From Selenomonadaceae bacterium UBA2897 (GTDB lineage Bacteria > Bacillota > Negativicutes > Selenomonadales > Selenomonadaceae): DNA of 64,000 bases. Of this stretch, positions 47,879 to 55,928 are shown in pieces; positions within the stretch are counted from its first letter, which is position 1; every line of letters starts with the position of its first letter. Location of the stretch: NCBI GenBank assembly GCA_002350105.1, contig DEDT01000041.1:6347-70346 (forward strand), read 5' to 3'. A program made the translations under genes and the position numbers. Below the pieces are notes generated by a model. That model did not search any database. It saw only the letters and a list, made by a program, of their open reading frames with translations, and was not told the DNA's origin.

Positions 47879-48610
47879 TCAAATCGGGTGCAGCACGCTG
47901 TTGAGGAATTTTTTCGTGCGCTCGTTCTGAGGGTGCTCGAAAAGGTCTTTCGGCTTGCCCTCCTCGATGATTACGCCATCGCCCATGAAAATCACGCGGT
48001 CGGCGACCTCGCGCGCGAAGCCCATCTCGTGCGTGACGATGACCATGGTCATGCCCTGCTGGGCCAGCTGCTTCATGACGCCGAGTACCTCGCCGACCAT
48101 CTCGGGGTCGAGCGCACTCGTCGGCTCATCGAACAGCATGATTTTCGGATTCATCTCGAGCGCCCGCGCAATGGCGATGCGCTGCTTCTGCCCGCCCGAC
48201 AGCTGCGAAGGATAGGCGTCGCGCTTGTCGGCAAGGCCGACCATCTGCAGGAGTTCCATGCCGCGCTTCTCGGCCTCGGCTTTGGTCATTTTCTTCAGCT
48301 CGACCGGCGCCAGCGTGATATTGTCCATGACCGTATAATTGGGGAACAGATTGAACATCTGGAACACCATGCCGATCTGCTCGCGGAAACTGTCGATGTC
48401 CTTCGTATGGCGCACATCCGTACCAAAGACTTTGACCGTCCCTCCCTGCGCCTCCTCGAGACGGTTCAGGCAACGCAGCAGCGTGCTTTTGCCCGAGCCG
48501 CTGGGACCGATGATGCAGACGACCTCGCCCTCAGCGACGTGGAACGAAATATCCTTCAGGACCTCATTCGTGCCAAAGGACTTCACCATGTGCTCAACTT
48601 CAATTATCAT
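47879..48610 (-). CDS. Polar amino acid ABC transporter ATPase (second system)
   Basis: 243 residues: Walker A GPSGSGKST, signature LSGGQKQR, Walker B IMLFDEPTSALDPEMVGEV and MVIVTHEMGFAREVADR. It is clearly related to the ATPase at 27.8-28.5 kb but with a different Q-rich signature. The ATG overlaps the permease stop by 11 bases. Confidence 0.93.
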   Translation of the reverse strand: MIIEVEHMVKSFGTNEVLKDISFHVAEGEVVCIIGPSGSGKSTLLRCLNRLEEAQGGTVKVFGTDVRHTKDIDSFREQIGMVFQMFNLFPNYTVMDNITLAPVELKKMTKAEAEKRGMELLQMVGLADKRDAYPSQLSGGQKQRIAIARALEMNPKIMLFDEPTSALDPEMVGEVLGVMKQLAQQGMTMVIVTHEMGFAREVADRVIFMGDGVIIEEGKPKDLFEHPQNERTKKFLNSVLHPI

Positions 48611-49259
48611 GCTGGAGCCTCCTCTCTACGACCTTCGACAGCAGCGACAAGCCGACAATGACCACGAGATACAGCAGCGCCGCGAAGGAATACACCTCGA
48701 AGGGCATATAGGTGCGCGCGATAATGATCTGCGAGTTCATCGTGAGCTCACGTACGCTGATGACCGAGAGGATGGAGGTATCCTTCAGCGTCGTGATGAA
48801 CTGGTTGATAATCGGCGGAATCATGATTTTGATGGCCTGCGGCAGCACGACTTTCTGCAAGGTCTTGAAATAGCCAAGGCCCAGGCTGCGCGCCGCCTCG
48901 ACCTGCCCGACATCCACGGCCTGGATACCGCCGCGGAAAATCTCCGCTAGATAGGCACTCGCATTGATCGTCAGCGTGACGATGGCCGCAAAGAGCGGAT
49001 TGAACTTCACATGCAGCAGTGCGCCGACACCGAAGAAGAGGAACAGCGCGAAAATCATCACCGGCACGCCGCGCACGACGTACAGATAAAGCGTGTAAAA
49101 AGCCCGCAGTGCCCTGATATGGGAAAGTCCCATGACGGCGAGTACAATGCCGAGGAAAAACGCGCAGAAAAGGGAGGTGACCGCCATGATGAGCGTAACC
49201 TCCAAGCCTGCGAACAGACTCGGCCAGCACTCGGCCCAGACCGCAAGATATTGTTCCAT
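48600..49259 (-). CDS. Polar amino acid ABC transporter permease (second system)
   Basis: 219 residues with about five membrane segments and the EAA loop (EAARSLGLGYFKTLQKVVLPQAIK). The ATG for MEQYLAV follows a run of five G. It is divergent in sequence from the first permease, so the two systems probably carry different amino acids. Confidence 0.92.
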   Translation of the reverse strand: MEQYLAVWAECWPSLFAGLEVTLIMAVTSLFCAFFLGIVLAVMGLSHIRALRAFYTLYLYVVRGVPVMIFALFLFFGVGALLHVKFNPLFAAIVTLTINASAYLAEIFRGGIQAVDVGQVEAARSLGLGYFKTLQKVVLPQAIKIMIPPIINQFITTLKDTSILSVISVRELTMNSQIIIARTYMPFEVYSFAALLYLVVIVGLSLLSKVVERRLQHDN

Positions 49260-49283
49260 GAAAAAATTCCCCCAAATTAGAAA

Positions 49284-49318
49284 CAAGGAAAGAAGCAGCC
49301 AACCTGTCTCTTTCCTTG
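49284..49318 (-). terminator. Intercistronic hairpin between binding protein and permease
   Basis: CAAGGAAAGA pairs perfectly with TCTTTCCTTG. There is no strong T run. Such hairpins partly stop transcription or protect the upstream mRNA, giving more binding protein than permease. Confidence 0.55.
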
Positions 49319-49354
49319 CCTACATCCCTGGATGTGACTGAAGCGGTAAATGCG

Positions 49355-50161
49355 TTACTTCTTGGAGATATACTGACCGACAATCTTGTCGTACGTGCCG
49401 TTCTCCTTGATTTTCTTCAGACCCTCATTGAACTTCTTCAGCAGTTCCGCGTTGGCGCCCTTCTTGACGGCAAAGCCATAGGATGGCGGATCAATGACGG
49501 AGTCCACAGCGATACGCAGTTTCGCCTGCTCGCCGATCTTGATCTGATAGTTGATGACCGGATAATCCTCCATGAGGAAGTCCGCATTGCCGTTGGCCAC
49601 GGCGAGCATCATGCTCGGCGAATCATCGTAGTAGTTGATGGTCAGGCCGTATTTATCCTTGTTGTCCTCGGCGAACTTCGCACCCGTCGTGCCCTTTTTG
49701 ACGGCGGCCGTCTTGCCCTTGAGGTCCTCGACCTTGTTGATGCTCGTGTTATCCTTATTCACGACCACCGCGAGGCCGGACTGGATATAGCCATCCGAGA
49801 AATCAACTTTCTGCTTGCGCTCATCCGTGATGTTCATACCCGCAATCGCGCCATCGATCTGATCGGAAACGAGAGCCGGAATGATGCCCGAGAAATCCAT
49901 CGGCTTCAGCTCGTAATCGATGCCCTCTTCTTTGGCAATCGCGTCGAGCAATTCCACGTCGATGCCTTTATATTTGCCATTCTCCTCCATCGAGAACGGA
50001 GCATATTTGGCGTCGCAGGCAATCACGAATTTTTTGGCCTGACCGGCAGACGAAGACGAGCTGCTGGAATCCGTCTTCTCCGCTACAGCACCACAGCCGG
50101 CGGCCACAGCCATCACGCCAACCAGAGCGACGGCCAGCAATTTTTTCCAAGGTTTCATCAT
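49355..50161 (-). CDS. Amino acid-binding lipoprotein (second system)
   Basis: 268 residues: a lipoprotein signal (VALVGVMAVAAGC), a poly-Ser linker and the family-3 fold (FVIACDAKYAPFSMEENGKYKGIDVELLDAIAKEEG, IAGMNITDERKQKVDFSDGY in two parts). The first of two adjacent ATG codons is eight bases from GGGAGG. It is about as different from the first binding protein as typical paralogues with distinct ligands. Confidence 0.92.
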   Translation of the reverse strand: MMKPWKKLLAVALVGVMAVAAGCGAVAEKTDSSSSSSSAGQAKKFVIACDAKYAPFSMEENGKYKGIDVELLDAIAKEEGIDYELKPMDFSGIIPALVSDQIDGAIAGMNITDERKQKVDFSDGYIQSGLAVVVNKDNTSINKVEDLKGKTAAVKKGTTGAKFAEDNKDKYGLTINYYDDSPSMMLAVANGNADFLMEDYPVINYQIKIGEQAKLRIAVDSVIDPPSYGFAVKKGANAELLKKFNEGLKKIKENGTYDKIVGQYISKK

Positions 50162-50176
50162 CGAATATCCCTCCCA

Positions 50177-50223
50177 AAACAAAAACGGTGCCAAAGGAAG
50201 ACTATCCTTCCCTCGGCACCGTT
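50177..50223 (-). promoter_or_regulatory. Leader terminator (attenuator) of second amino-acid importer
   Basis: On the minus strand AACGGTGCC pairs with GGCACCGTT, with a nested GGAAG/CTTCC stem, followed by TTTTTGTTTTG. It lies between the promoter (50275-50303) and the ribosome site, the same layout as in the first importer. Confidence 0.7.
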
Positions 50224-50274
50224 GCCATCAGAACATAACGCTATGGTGAATGTTCGTCCTCTTGTTATGCATCT

Positions 50275-50303
50275 ATTCTAGTCAACAAACGTTCTAGCGT
50301 CAA
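50275..50303 (-). promoter_or_regulatory. Promoter of second amino-acid importer
   Basis: TTGACG and TAGAAT with a 17-base spacer on the minus strand, about 110 bases before the start codon. Confidence 0.6.
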
Positions 50304-50326
50304 TAGAACTTTCGATGTAGAAACCG

Positions 50327-50887
50327 TTATCGCCCCAGATCGCCGAGGAAATTATCCTCATCGGCCCAGTCATCTGGCATCCCCTTGACGACCAGAACCG
50401 GGCAATGCGCCTGCGCCAGTACCTGGCTGGAAACGCTGCCCATGAGCAGGCGGCGGAACGTGCCAAAGCCACGGCTGCCCATGACGATGAGGTCACTCTC
50501 CTCTTCCTCAGCGATATCGAGCACGGTCTCGGCGGGGTCGCCCACCTCCACGCGCGTATGTGCGCGCACATGGCGCGGGATCACATGCATGAGATCCGCC
50601 AGGAACTGAAAAGCCGCAATCTTGAGCTCAGCCGGCACGTAACCGCTGAGACTGACCTGCTCAAAGGCAGCCACATTTTTATTGTAATCCACAACCATGA
50701 GCAACGTAAGCTCCGCACCCGTGGCCTCCGCGAGCTGAATCGCTTCGCCCACGGCCTTGAATGCCGTTCCCGAGCCATCCGTCGGCACGAGGATACGATG
50801 GCATTTGACATGCCTTGCCGGCTCGCCCTGCCGCTCCTGAATCACCGCCACGACTTTGGCGGCCTGCATTTCTGCCTGTTCTGACAT
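50327..50887 (-). CDS. Universal stress protein UspA family
   Basis: 186 residues. After a ~30-residue extra N-terminus, the USP fold begins at HRILVPTDGSGTAFKAVGEAIQLA. It ends with the ATP-binding G-x2-G-x9-G-S region (VMGSRGFGTFRRLLMGSVSSQVLAQAHCPVLVV, in which both glycines and the serine are kept). It is 50 bases after the ABC-2 permease gene and may be the last gene of the marR operon. Confidence 0.92.
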   Translation of the reverse strand: MSEQAEMQAAKVVAVIQERQGEPARHVKCHRILVPTDGSGTAFKAVGEAIQLAEATGAELTLLMVVDYNKNVAAFEQVSLSGYVPAELKIAAFQFLADLMHVIPRHVRAHTRVEVGDPAETVLDIAEEEESDLIVMGSRGFGTFRRLLMGSVSSQVLAQAHCPVLVVKGMPDDWADEDNFLGDLGR

Positions 50888-50937
50888 CTGCTCTGCCTCT
50901 TTTCTTGAAAAGCCTATGCGGGCCTCATTCCACGAAC

Positions 50938-52125
50938 TTACTCAGCCTCCGCAGCCAGCTTCTGCATCTCTGCCTCACGGCGCTGGTCAGCGACCTGACG
51001 CTGCTGGAGCTGCTGCTTGCTGCGGTAGAACTTCACGCAGAACAGCACCGCCACCACGCCGATATAGATGAGAAATGCGCCGATCTCTTTCGAGATATCC
51101 GCCAGTCCCGCCCCACGCAGGATGATGTCCCGCGTGAAATGGAACTCCCAGGTCAGGGGAAAGACATGCGAAAGGTTCAGCACCCAGTCCGGATAAAATG
51201 CCGTCGGGCCCGTCGGGCCGCCAAAGATGAAGCCGCCCGGGATGAACAGGATCATACGCGAGGAGGCAATACCCGGATTGGCTGCCGTCCAGCCGAAGAG
51301 CAAGCTCAGCATGCCCACGGTCATCACGTAAAAGGCCTGAATGAGCAGGAATGCAGCGAGGTGCCCGGAGAAAGTCATATCCCCGAGTACCCGCAACAAG
51401 GCCATACCAACGACAAAGGACACGGCGAGACATGCACCATAGGGCAGGATGCGCAGGATGAGATCCCACGGCGTGCCCTCCAGCAGGATGCGGTCGAGCT
51501 GATGCGTGAGCCGCAGACGTGGAATCATGCCGATGGTCGCAAAGGTGAAGAACATCGAACCGAAGAAGAACAGGAAGCCCTGTACCTCCACGTTGTAGTT
51601 CGAGCCGTTCGGGTTGAAGAGGTTGCGGTCGGCGAGGCCGATGGTGCCGCGCAGGCTGTCGTTCGTACTGCCCGGATCGCCCTGTGCAGCAGCATTATCG
51701 AGCCCGACAAGCTCATTGAGTGCCACCTTGATCTCCGAGCTTTGCGCCGTGTTGGTATTATCATAGAACACACCGATATTCGCGGCCTCGCCCGTATAGC
51801 GGCTCTTCTCGAGATCCGGCGGGAAATACACCACCGCGATGGCCTGATCGCGATAGAAAAGCGTCTGCGGATCCGTCGGCGTATTGATGACCGCCGTGAC
51901 GTGCATGAACTCCGAGGCATTGATGCGGTTCGTCATCTCATGGCTGTAGGCTGAGTTATCGAGGTCGATGACGGCAACCGGTGCATCGGCAGCGATATTG
52001 CTGCTGAGCATCGTGCCGAGCACGAGCGCGATGACCGTGGCCACCATGATGCAGACTTTCTCATAGGGCATGCCCTGACCGGAGAATAGAAAGCGGATTT
52101 CATCTTTTAGCGAATTCACTGTCAT
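50938..52125 (-). CDS. ABC-2-type transporter permease (YhhJ/YbhR-like)
   Basis: 395 residues: one N-terminal membrane segment, a ~180-residue extracytoplasmic domain (VAVIDLDNSAYSHEMTNRINA), then five or six membrane segments (FIPGGFIFGGPTGPTAFYPDW). The C-terminal tail is rich in Gln and Glu and charged. The family exports drugs or lipids with an HlyD adaptor. No ATPase gene accompanies it here. Its start overlaps the adaptor's end by 26 bases. Confidence 0.85.
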   Translation of the reverse strand: MTVNSLKDEIRFLFSGQGMPYEKVCIMVATVIALVLGTMLSSNIAADAPVAVIDLDNSAYSHEMTNRINASEFMHVTAVINTPTDPQTLFYRDQAIAVVYFPPDLEKSRYTGEAANIGVFYDNTNTAQSSEIKVALNELVGLDNAAAQGDPGSTNDSLRGTIGLADRNLFNPNGSNYNVEVQGFLFFFGSMFFTFATIGMIPRLRLTHQLDRILLEGTPWDLILRILPYGACLAVSFVVGMALLRVLGDMTFSGHLAAFLLIQAFYVMTVGMLSLLFGWTAANPGIASSRMILFIPGGFIFGGPTGPTAFYPDWVLNLSHVFPLTWEFHFTRDIILRGAGLADISKEIGAFLIYIGVVAVLFCVKFYRSKQQLQQRQVADQRREAEMQKLAAEAE

Positions 52126-53221
52126 TCACCCCGATCGTCATGCCTGGCATCACGCCATCCTGTGGATCGATGAAGATACGCACCTGGAACCCTGTAAGAT
52201 CCGCCTGTCCCTTTTCGCGGGACTGCTTGAGATCGGCAAAGCCCGGCGCCTTCGTCAGCAGGCGGATTGTGCCCGTGACTTTCTTTTCTCCGGCCACAGT
52301 CGTGCCCGTGATGGTGTCGCCCTCGCTGAGGCCCCTGGCCTGCTGCTCGCTGATATAGATATCGTAGTAGGCACGGTCACTCTCCAGCAGCACCACCGGC
52401 GTCGAGGGGGCGATCATCTCGCCCTCTTTGGCGAGGACTTTCAGCACTTTGCCATCCTCCGGCGCGCGCAGCGTGAGGCGTTCCTTCTGCACCTGCAGCT
52501 GCTTGAGCTGGACTTCCAGCGCCTGCTTCTGCTGGGCAAGGGCGTCGATGTCATTGCTCATGTTGCTTGCGGCCTGACGCTGCTGTGCAATGGTCGGCAG
52601 ATTCAGGCTGTCCGTATTGCCCGTATCCTGCGCACCCACGAGCAATTTATCGAGGAGCTGCTGCTGCTGTTCCACATTGGCCTGCGCCACATTCAAGGCC
52701 ATGGTTGCATCGTCGAGCTGGGACTGTGCCACCGCACCGGCGGACACGAGTGCCGCCTTGCGCTGATAGTCGATCTGGCTGTTCTTCAACGTAGCCGCAG
52801 CTGCTGAGACGGCTGCGCGCTGCTGGTCAATCTGGCGGAAGCTCTGCGTCTCATCGTTATCCGCCTTCATGTAGTTCACGACCTGCGTGCCGCCCTGCGA
52901 GCGGATCTGCGCATCGAGCTGCGCAATCTGAGCCTGCAATTTCTCTATGGCGAGATCCGTATCGGTCGCGTCAATCTCCATGATGACATCGCCCTTTTTG
53001 ACCTCATCGCCCTCTTTGACATGCACGCTCAAAAGACGGCCGCTCACGCTATCAAAGGACATCTTGACCTGCTCGGCCGTGAGGATGCCTTCCTTTTTCT
53101 CCATGCCCAATGCGATGGCATCGTGCCCCTTGTACATGAGGAGCAACCCGCCGATAAAGAGCAAGGCAATAAAGACCGCCCCCACACGCAACGCTTTCTT
53201 CCTCGTATTGACCTTCTGCAT
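52100..53221 (-). CDS. HlyD-family membrane fusion protein
   Basis: 373 residues: an N-terminal membrane anchor (ALRVGAVFIALLFIGGLLLMY), a lipoyl-like segment (VSGRLLSVHVKEGDEVKKGDVI), a long coiled coil (~80-230), a second lipoyl half (LRAPEDGKVLKVLAKEGEMI) and a beta-barrel domain. AAAAGGAG precedes the ATG. It links the adjacent ABC-2 permease to an outer-membrane channel such as TolC. Confidence 0.9.
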   Translation of the reverse strand: MQKVNTRKKALRVGAVFIALLFIGGLLLMYKGHDAIALGMEKKEGILTAEQVKMSFDSVSGRLLSVHVKEGDEVKKGDVIMEIDATDTDLAIEKLQAQIAQLDAQIRSQGGTQVVNYMKADNDETQSFRQIDQQRAAVSAAAATLKNSQIDYQRKAALVSAGAVAQSQLDDATMALNVAQANVEQQQQLLDKLLVGAQDTGNTDSLNLPTIAQQRQAASNMSNDIDALAQQKQALEVQLKQLQVQKERLTLRAPEDGKVLKVLAKEGEMIAPSTPVVLLESDRAYYDIYISEQQARGLSEGDTITGTTVAGEKKVTGTIRLLTKAPGFADLKQSREKGQADLTGFQVRIFIDPQDGVMPGMTIGVNDSEFAKR

Positions 53222-53315
53222 CGTTCTCCTTTTCCCGGACTAACCCAATCCGTACGCCTGCACAATTGTGCCTATAAGCATTTTTGCAGGACGATTTTTC
53301 CTTCTTATATGTCAT

Positions 53316-53798
53316 TCAGCTGCCCAGCTTGTGCAACAGGCGAATTAGTTCTTTCTGCTCCGCTTCGGTCAGCTTCTCCATGAGCCGCGTGACACGCAGG
53401 TAATGCGGCGGCAGGATTTCATCCATAAAGGCAACCCCCCGCGCGGTGAGACACACGACCTTGCCCCGCCCGTCCCCGGCGGCGGGGACGACATCCACCA
53501 TGCCCTCGCGCGCGAGGCGCTGCAGCATATTGCTGATGGTCGCGCGCGTCACGCCGACCTTCGCAGCCAGCTGCGAAGGCGCCACGCCCACGCGGTTCTG
53601 ATGCAGCACGATAAGGGCACAGAAGCGCCCCTCTGACAGATGATATTCCCGCTGTAATACATCGAGAATCTCCTGCTGCACATCCTCACCGGCCTGTTTG
53701 ATGCCCAGCATCGCGATGACCGCCGCCGGATTGATCTCCGGCACTAATTTTTTATGACGTTCCAATTCTTCCCAGGTCGGGATCATTTCCCGTTTCAA
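53316..53798 (-). CDS. MarR-family transcriptional regulator
   Basis: 160 residues with a central winged helix-turn-helix (LSEGRFCALIVLHQNRVGVAPSQLAAKVGVTRATISNML) and a wing (DGRGKVVCLTARG). The start is probably TTG, spaced from AGGTGAG; an ATG 12 bases later is possible. It lies 94 bases upstream of the adaptor gene and should repress its own operon through the palindrome in its promoter. Confidence 0.92.
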   Translation of the reverse strand: MKREMIPTWEELERHKKLVPEINPAAVIAMLGIKQAGEDVQQEILDVLQREYHLSEGRFCALIVLHQNRVGVAPSQLAAKVGVTRATISNMLQRLAREGMVDVVPAAGDGRGKVVCLTARGVAFMDEILPPHYLRVTRLMEKLTEAEQKELIRLLHKLGS

Positions 53799-53815
53799 AT
53801 TCTCACCTCGCTATA

Positions 53816-53833
53816 TAGTTAGCTTGCTAACTA
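53816..53833. promoter_or_regulatory. MarR operator candidate
   Basis: TAGTTAGCTTGCTAACTA has 8-base perfect arms around TT. It lies between the -10 element and the marR ribosome site, the usual place for MarR autorepression. Confidence 0.7.
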
Positions 53834-53844
53834 ATTACTTGCTT

Positions 53845-53873
53845 ATTATAGGAGGATTCCTCGCCATCGTCAA
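53845..53873 (-). promoter_or_regulatory. Promoter of the marR-hlyD-ABC2 operon
   Basis: TTGACG and TATAAT with a 17-base spacer on the minus strand. Confidence 0.75.
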
Positions 53874-53881
53874 GCATAACA

Positions 53882-53914
53882 ACAAAAAAATCCTGTTCCC
53901 CAAAGGAACAGGAT
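53882..53914 (-). terminator. Terminator at the end of the envelope cluster
   Basis: ATCCTGTTCC pairs with GGAACAGGAT, followed by TTTTTTTG on the minus strand. Confidence 0.9.
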
Positions 53915-53940
53915 GAAAGATATTCAATCCGAAAGAAAAA

Positions 53941-54918
53941 TCAGCGTACAAATACGACGCTCGTGTTATCGAGGAAGTGCGTAGCACCGTTCTCGATGAG
54001 CACGCGGTTCGCATCTGCCGTGCTCAGCACCGGATTGCCATTGTGGTTGTCCAGCGAAACAGCCTTGACCACCAGCGGGTTGCTGCCAGCACGGGCAGCC
54101 TGGCCCATATCCGACGTGTAGGATGCCATGCCCTGCTTGACGATCAGGTCATAATTGAGGTTCTTGTACCCATAGATGGGGTTGCCCTCAGCGTTCTTGA
54201 TGACCGGGCTCATGACCGGACGCAGGCCGAGGCCGCGGCAGTCAACGATGAGGCCCGTGTAGTTGCCAACCGCCTGGCCAACGGGAGCCGGAGCAGCCGA
54301 GCTGGCAGGAACGGATGGGGCAGCAGGCGTAGCGGCCGACTGCTGCGGAGCAGCCGGAGTCTGAGACTGCTGCGGGGTCGGGGTATTGACCTTTACCTCA
54401 ACATTAACCGACGTCGAGGGAGCTGGTGCCGGAGCTACCGAAGCAACGGGCTGCGGGAACGGCTCCTTTACCGTCGGCTGCGGCAGAACGGCTTTCGCGA
54501 TAGACGAAGTCACGCCGAACATCGGCACCTCCATCGTGACCGTGTAAGCGCCATCCTTGTCAAAGGACTCGCTGACGACGCGAGCGCCCTTAATCGTAGC
54601 AGACATATGCGCCTTCACGACATCACTCGTCGTCATGTTCATCTCGACCGTCGTATCAGAATCGATCTGAACACCTTTTACCGTCTCAGCGAGCTGACGC
54701 CAGCCATCGACGATAGCAGCACGACGCGCCAGAATCTTGCCCTGAGCCAGATTGACGGCCTGCGGCGGCATAACGCCCATACCCACAGCGCGAACGACAC
54801 CCTTCTCGTAGTCGATCTCGCCCGTGCCGTTACCCATGGCAAAGGCACTGGCTGCTGACATGACGACCATGGCCGCAGCGACCATAGCCGTCGTCAGCAA
54901 TCTCACATACTTATTCAT
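53941..54918 (-). CDS. LPP20/FlgT-N-like exported protein with Pro/Ala/Gln linker
   Basis: 325 residues: a signal peptide (AAMVVMSAASAFA), then an LPP20-type domain over ~30-150 (LAQGKILARRAAIVDGWRQLAETVKGVQI, GAYTVTMEVPMFG). A ~80-residue low-complexity Pro/Ala/Gln linker follows, and a C-terminal domain (GLIVDCRGLGLRPVMSPVIKNAEGNPIYG). The last part resembles domains in other diderm envelope proteins but I cannot name it. AAGGAGG precedes the ATG. It has its own promoter and is the last gene of the envelope cluster. Probably periplasmic; no lipobox. Confidence 0.7.
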   Translation of the reverse strand: MNKYVRLLTTAMVAAAMVVMSAASAFAMGNGTGEIDYEKGVVRAVGMGVMPPQAVNLAQGKILARRAAIVDGWRQLAETVKGVQIDSDTTVEMNMTTSDVVKAHMSATIKGARVVSESFDKDGAYTVTMEVPMFGVTSSIAKAVLPQPTVKEPFPQPVASVAPAPAPSTSVNVEVKVNTPTPQQSQTPAAPQQSAATPAAPSVPASSAAPAPVGQAVGNYTGLIVDCRGLGLRPVMSPVIKNAEGNPIYGYKNLNYDLIVKQGMASYTSDMGQAARAGSNPLVVKAVSLDNHNGNPVLSTADANRVLIENGATHFLDNTSVVFVR

Positions 54919-54978
54919 GTCCAATCCTCCTTAATCAGAACACTTCGTTGTGAAGCACAACTTTATTATAAAGACGTG

Positions 54979-55007
54979 TCTCATTTTTGACAAGTCTTAT
55001 GTCCTAT
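54979..55007 (-). promoter_or_regulatory. Promoter of the LPP20-like gene with cluster motif
   Basis: TTGTCA and TATAAT with a 17-base spacer lie at about 54965-54993 on the minus strand. Two bases upstream of the -35 is ATAGGACATAAG (54996-55007), the motif repeated upstream of two other promoters of this cluster. Confidence 0.6.
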
Positions 55008-55043
55008 TTTTCTAAAAAGAACAACCCGGAATCGTCTGTCCCA

Positions 55044-55904
55044 TCAGTGCTGCTGCCAATAGGCAGCCACCTTATCCGCCAAGGCCCGTGCGGAGTTCAA
55101 GCCCGCCTTGTCGAGCACGCGCTGCCCCGTCAGCCGTTTCTCCTCCAGCACGAGCTGGTAGGAGTCCCGGTACTCGCCGATGACGCGGCGCCCGTTATAA
55201 ATATCCACTGCGCGCACGATAACATCTCCCTGACAGGTATGCCCGGTCGCATCATCCGTTACCGGACGGATACTGACCTCGCCGATGATCGCCAGCGGCA
55301 CATCCTGATGGTCAGTCTCAATTCTTTGTGAGAGGCTCTGACAGAAGGTTTCAAACGGCTGACGGTTATCCATGATGGAACGGCTCAAATCTGCCTGATC
55401 GGCCATCTGAAATCCCAGACGCTCGAAAACATCCTTATAGACCGTCGCGAGCTGGGACTGACTGCTCTGGAAATGCGCCGCATCCATCGCCATGCCATTG
55501 ACGCGAATCAGGCAGTAAAAAGCCTTATCATCATGGCGCTCTGTCTGTGCCGCATTCACCTGGCCGATACGTGCTGTCAGTTTGTCCATGTCGACCGTGA
55601 CTTTGCTGTAAAGGAGCAGTTTGCTCCCATCCTTTTGCTGATTGAAGACCTGGGGCTGCGCCGTGTACTGCTCATACTCCCCCATGAGCTGACGAAACAG
55701 CGGATTTTGCGGTGTTATCAGGTAGCGAAGTGCCTTGAACATCGCTTTCTTCCGTGCATTCGCGATCGCTCCCTGCTCACTGCCCTGCGAGGAAACCCCG
55801 CAAACCGTCATCGTCGTTGGGGCCGCCTGTACGGCAGCCATCGGCAGAAAGAAGAGTGAGCAGAACGCGGCTGCCAGCAGAATACGCCCCAACCCCCGTA
55901 TCAT
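55044..55904 (-). CDS. Exported protein, FlgT/LPP20-like N-terminal region
   Basis: 286 residues: a signal peptide (LLAAAFCSLFFLPMAAVQA), then MTVCGVSSQGSEQGAIANARKKAMFKALRYLI, the 'ARxxAxxxAxR' helix typical of FlgT-N/LPP20 domains. The rest (LATVYKDVFERLGFQMADQADLSRSIM, and PLAIIGEVSIRPVTDD) resembles CsgG-type nucleotide-like alpha/beta folds. The ATG is eight bases from GGAGGT. No named function. It directly follows the FlgT-like gene in one transcription unit. Confidence 0.6.
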   Translation of the reverse strand: MIRGLGRILLAAAFCSLFFLPMAAVQAAPTTMTVCGVSSQGSEQGAIANARKKAMFKALRYLITPQNPLFRQLMGEYEQYTAQPQVFNQQKDGSKLLLYSKVTVDMDKLTARIGQVNAAQTERHDDKAFYCLIRVNGMAMDAAHFQSSQSQLATVYKDVFERLGFQMADQADLSRSIMDNRQPFETFCQSLSQRIETDHQDVPLAIIGEVSIRPVTDDATGHTCQGDVIVRAVDIYNGRRVIGEYRDSYQLVLEEKRLTGQRVLDKAGLNSARALADKVAAYWQQH

Positions 55905-55928
55905 AAGCAACCACCTCCAGACAAGGCA

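Noticed and set aside
50225..50275. A possible His-containing leader peptide (MHNKRTNIHHSVMF) in the second importer leader
   Set aside because: The ATG would lie at the predicted transcription start with no ribosome site, and the three His codons are not consecutive enough to argue for peptide attenuation.
50177..50275. SAM-I riboswitch in the second importer leader
   Set aside because: GGCAAC and GGTGCC fragments look superficially similar, but the required helices and the GGAGGG/GGCCC core are absent.
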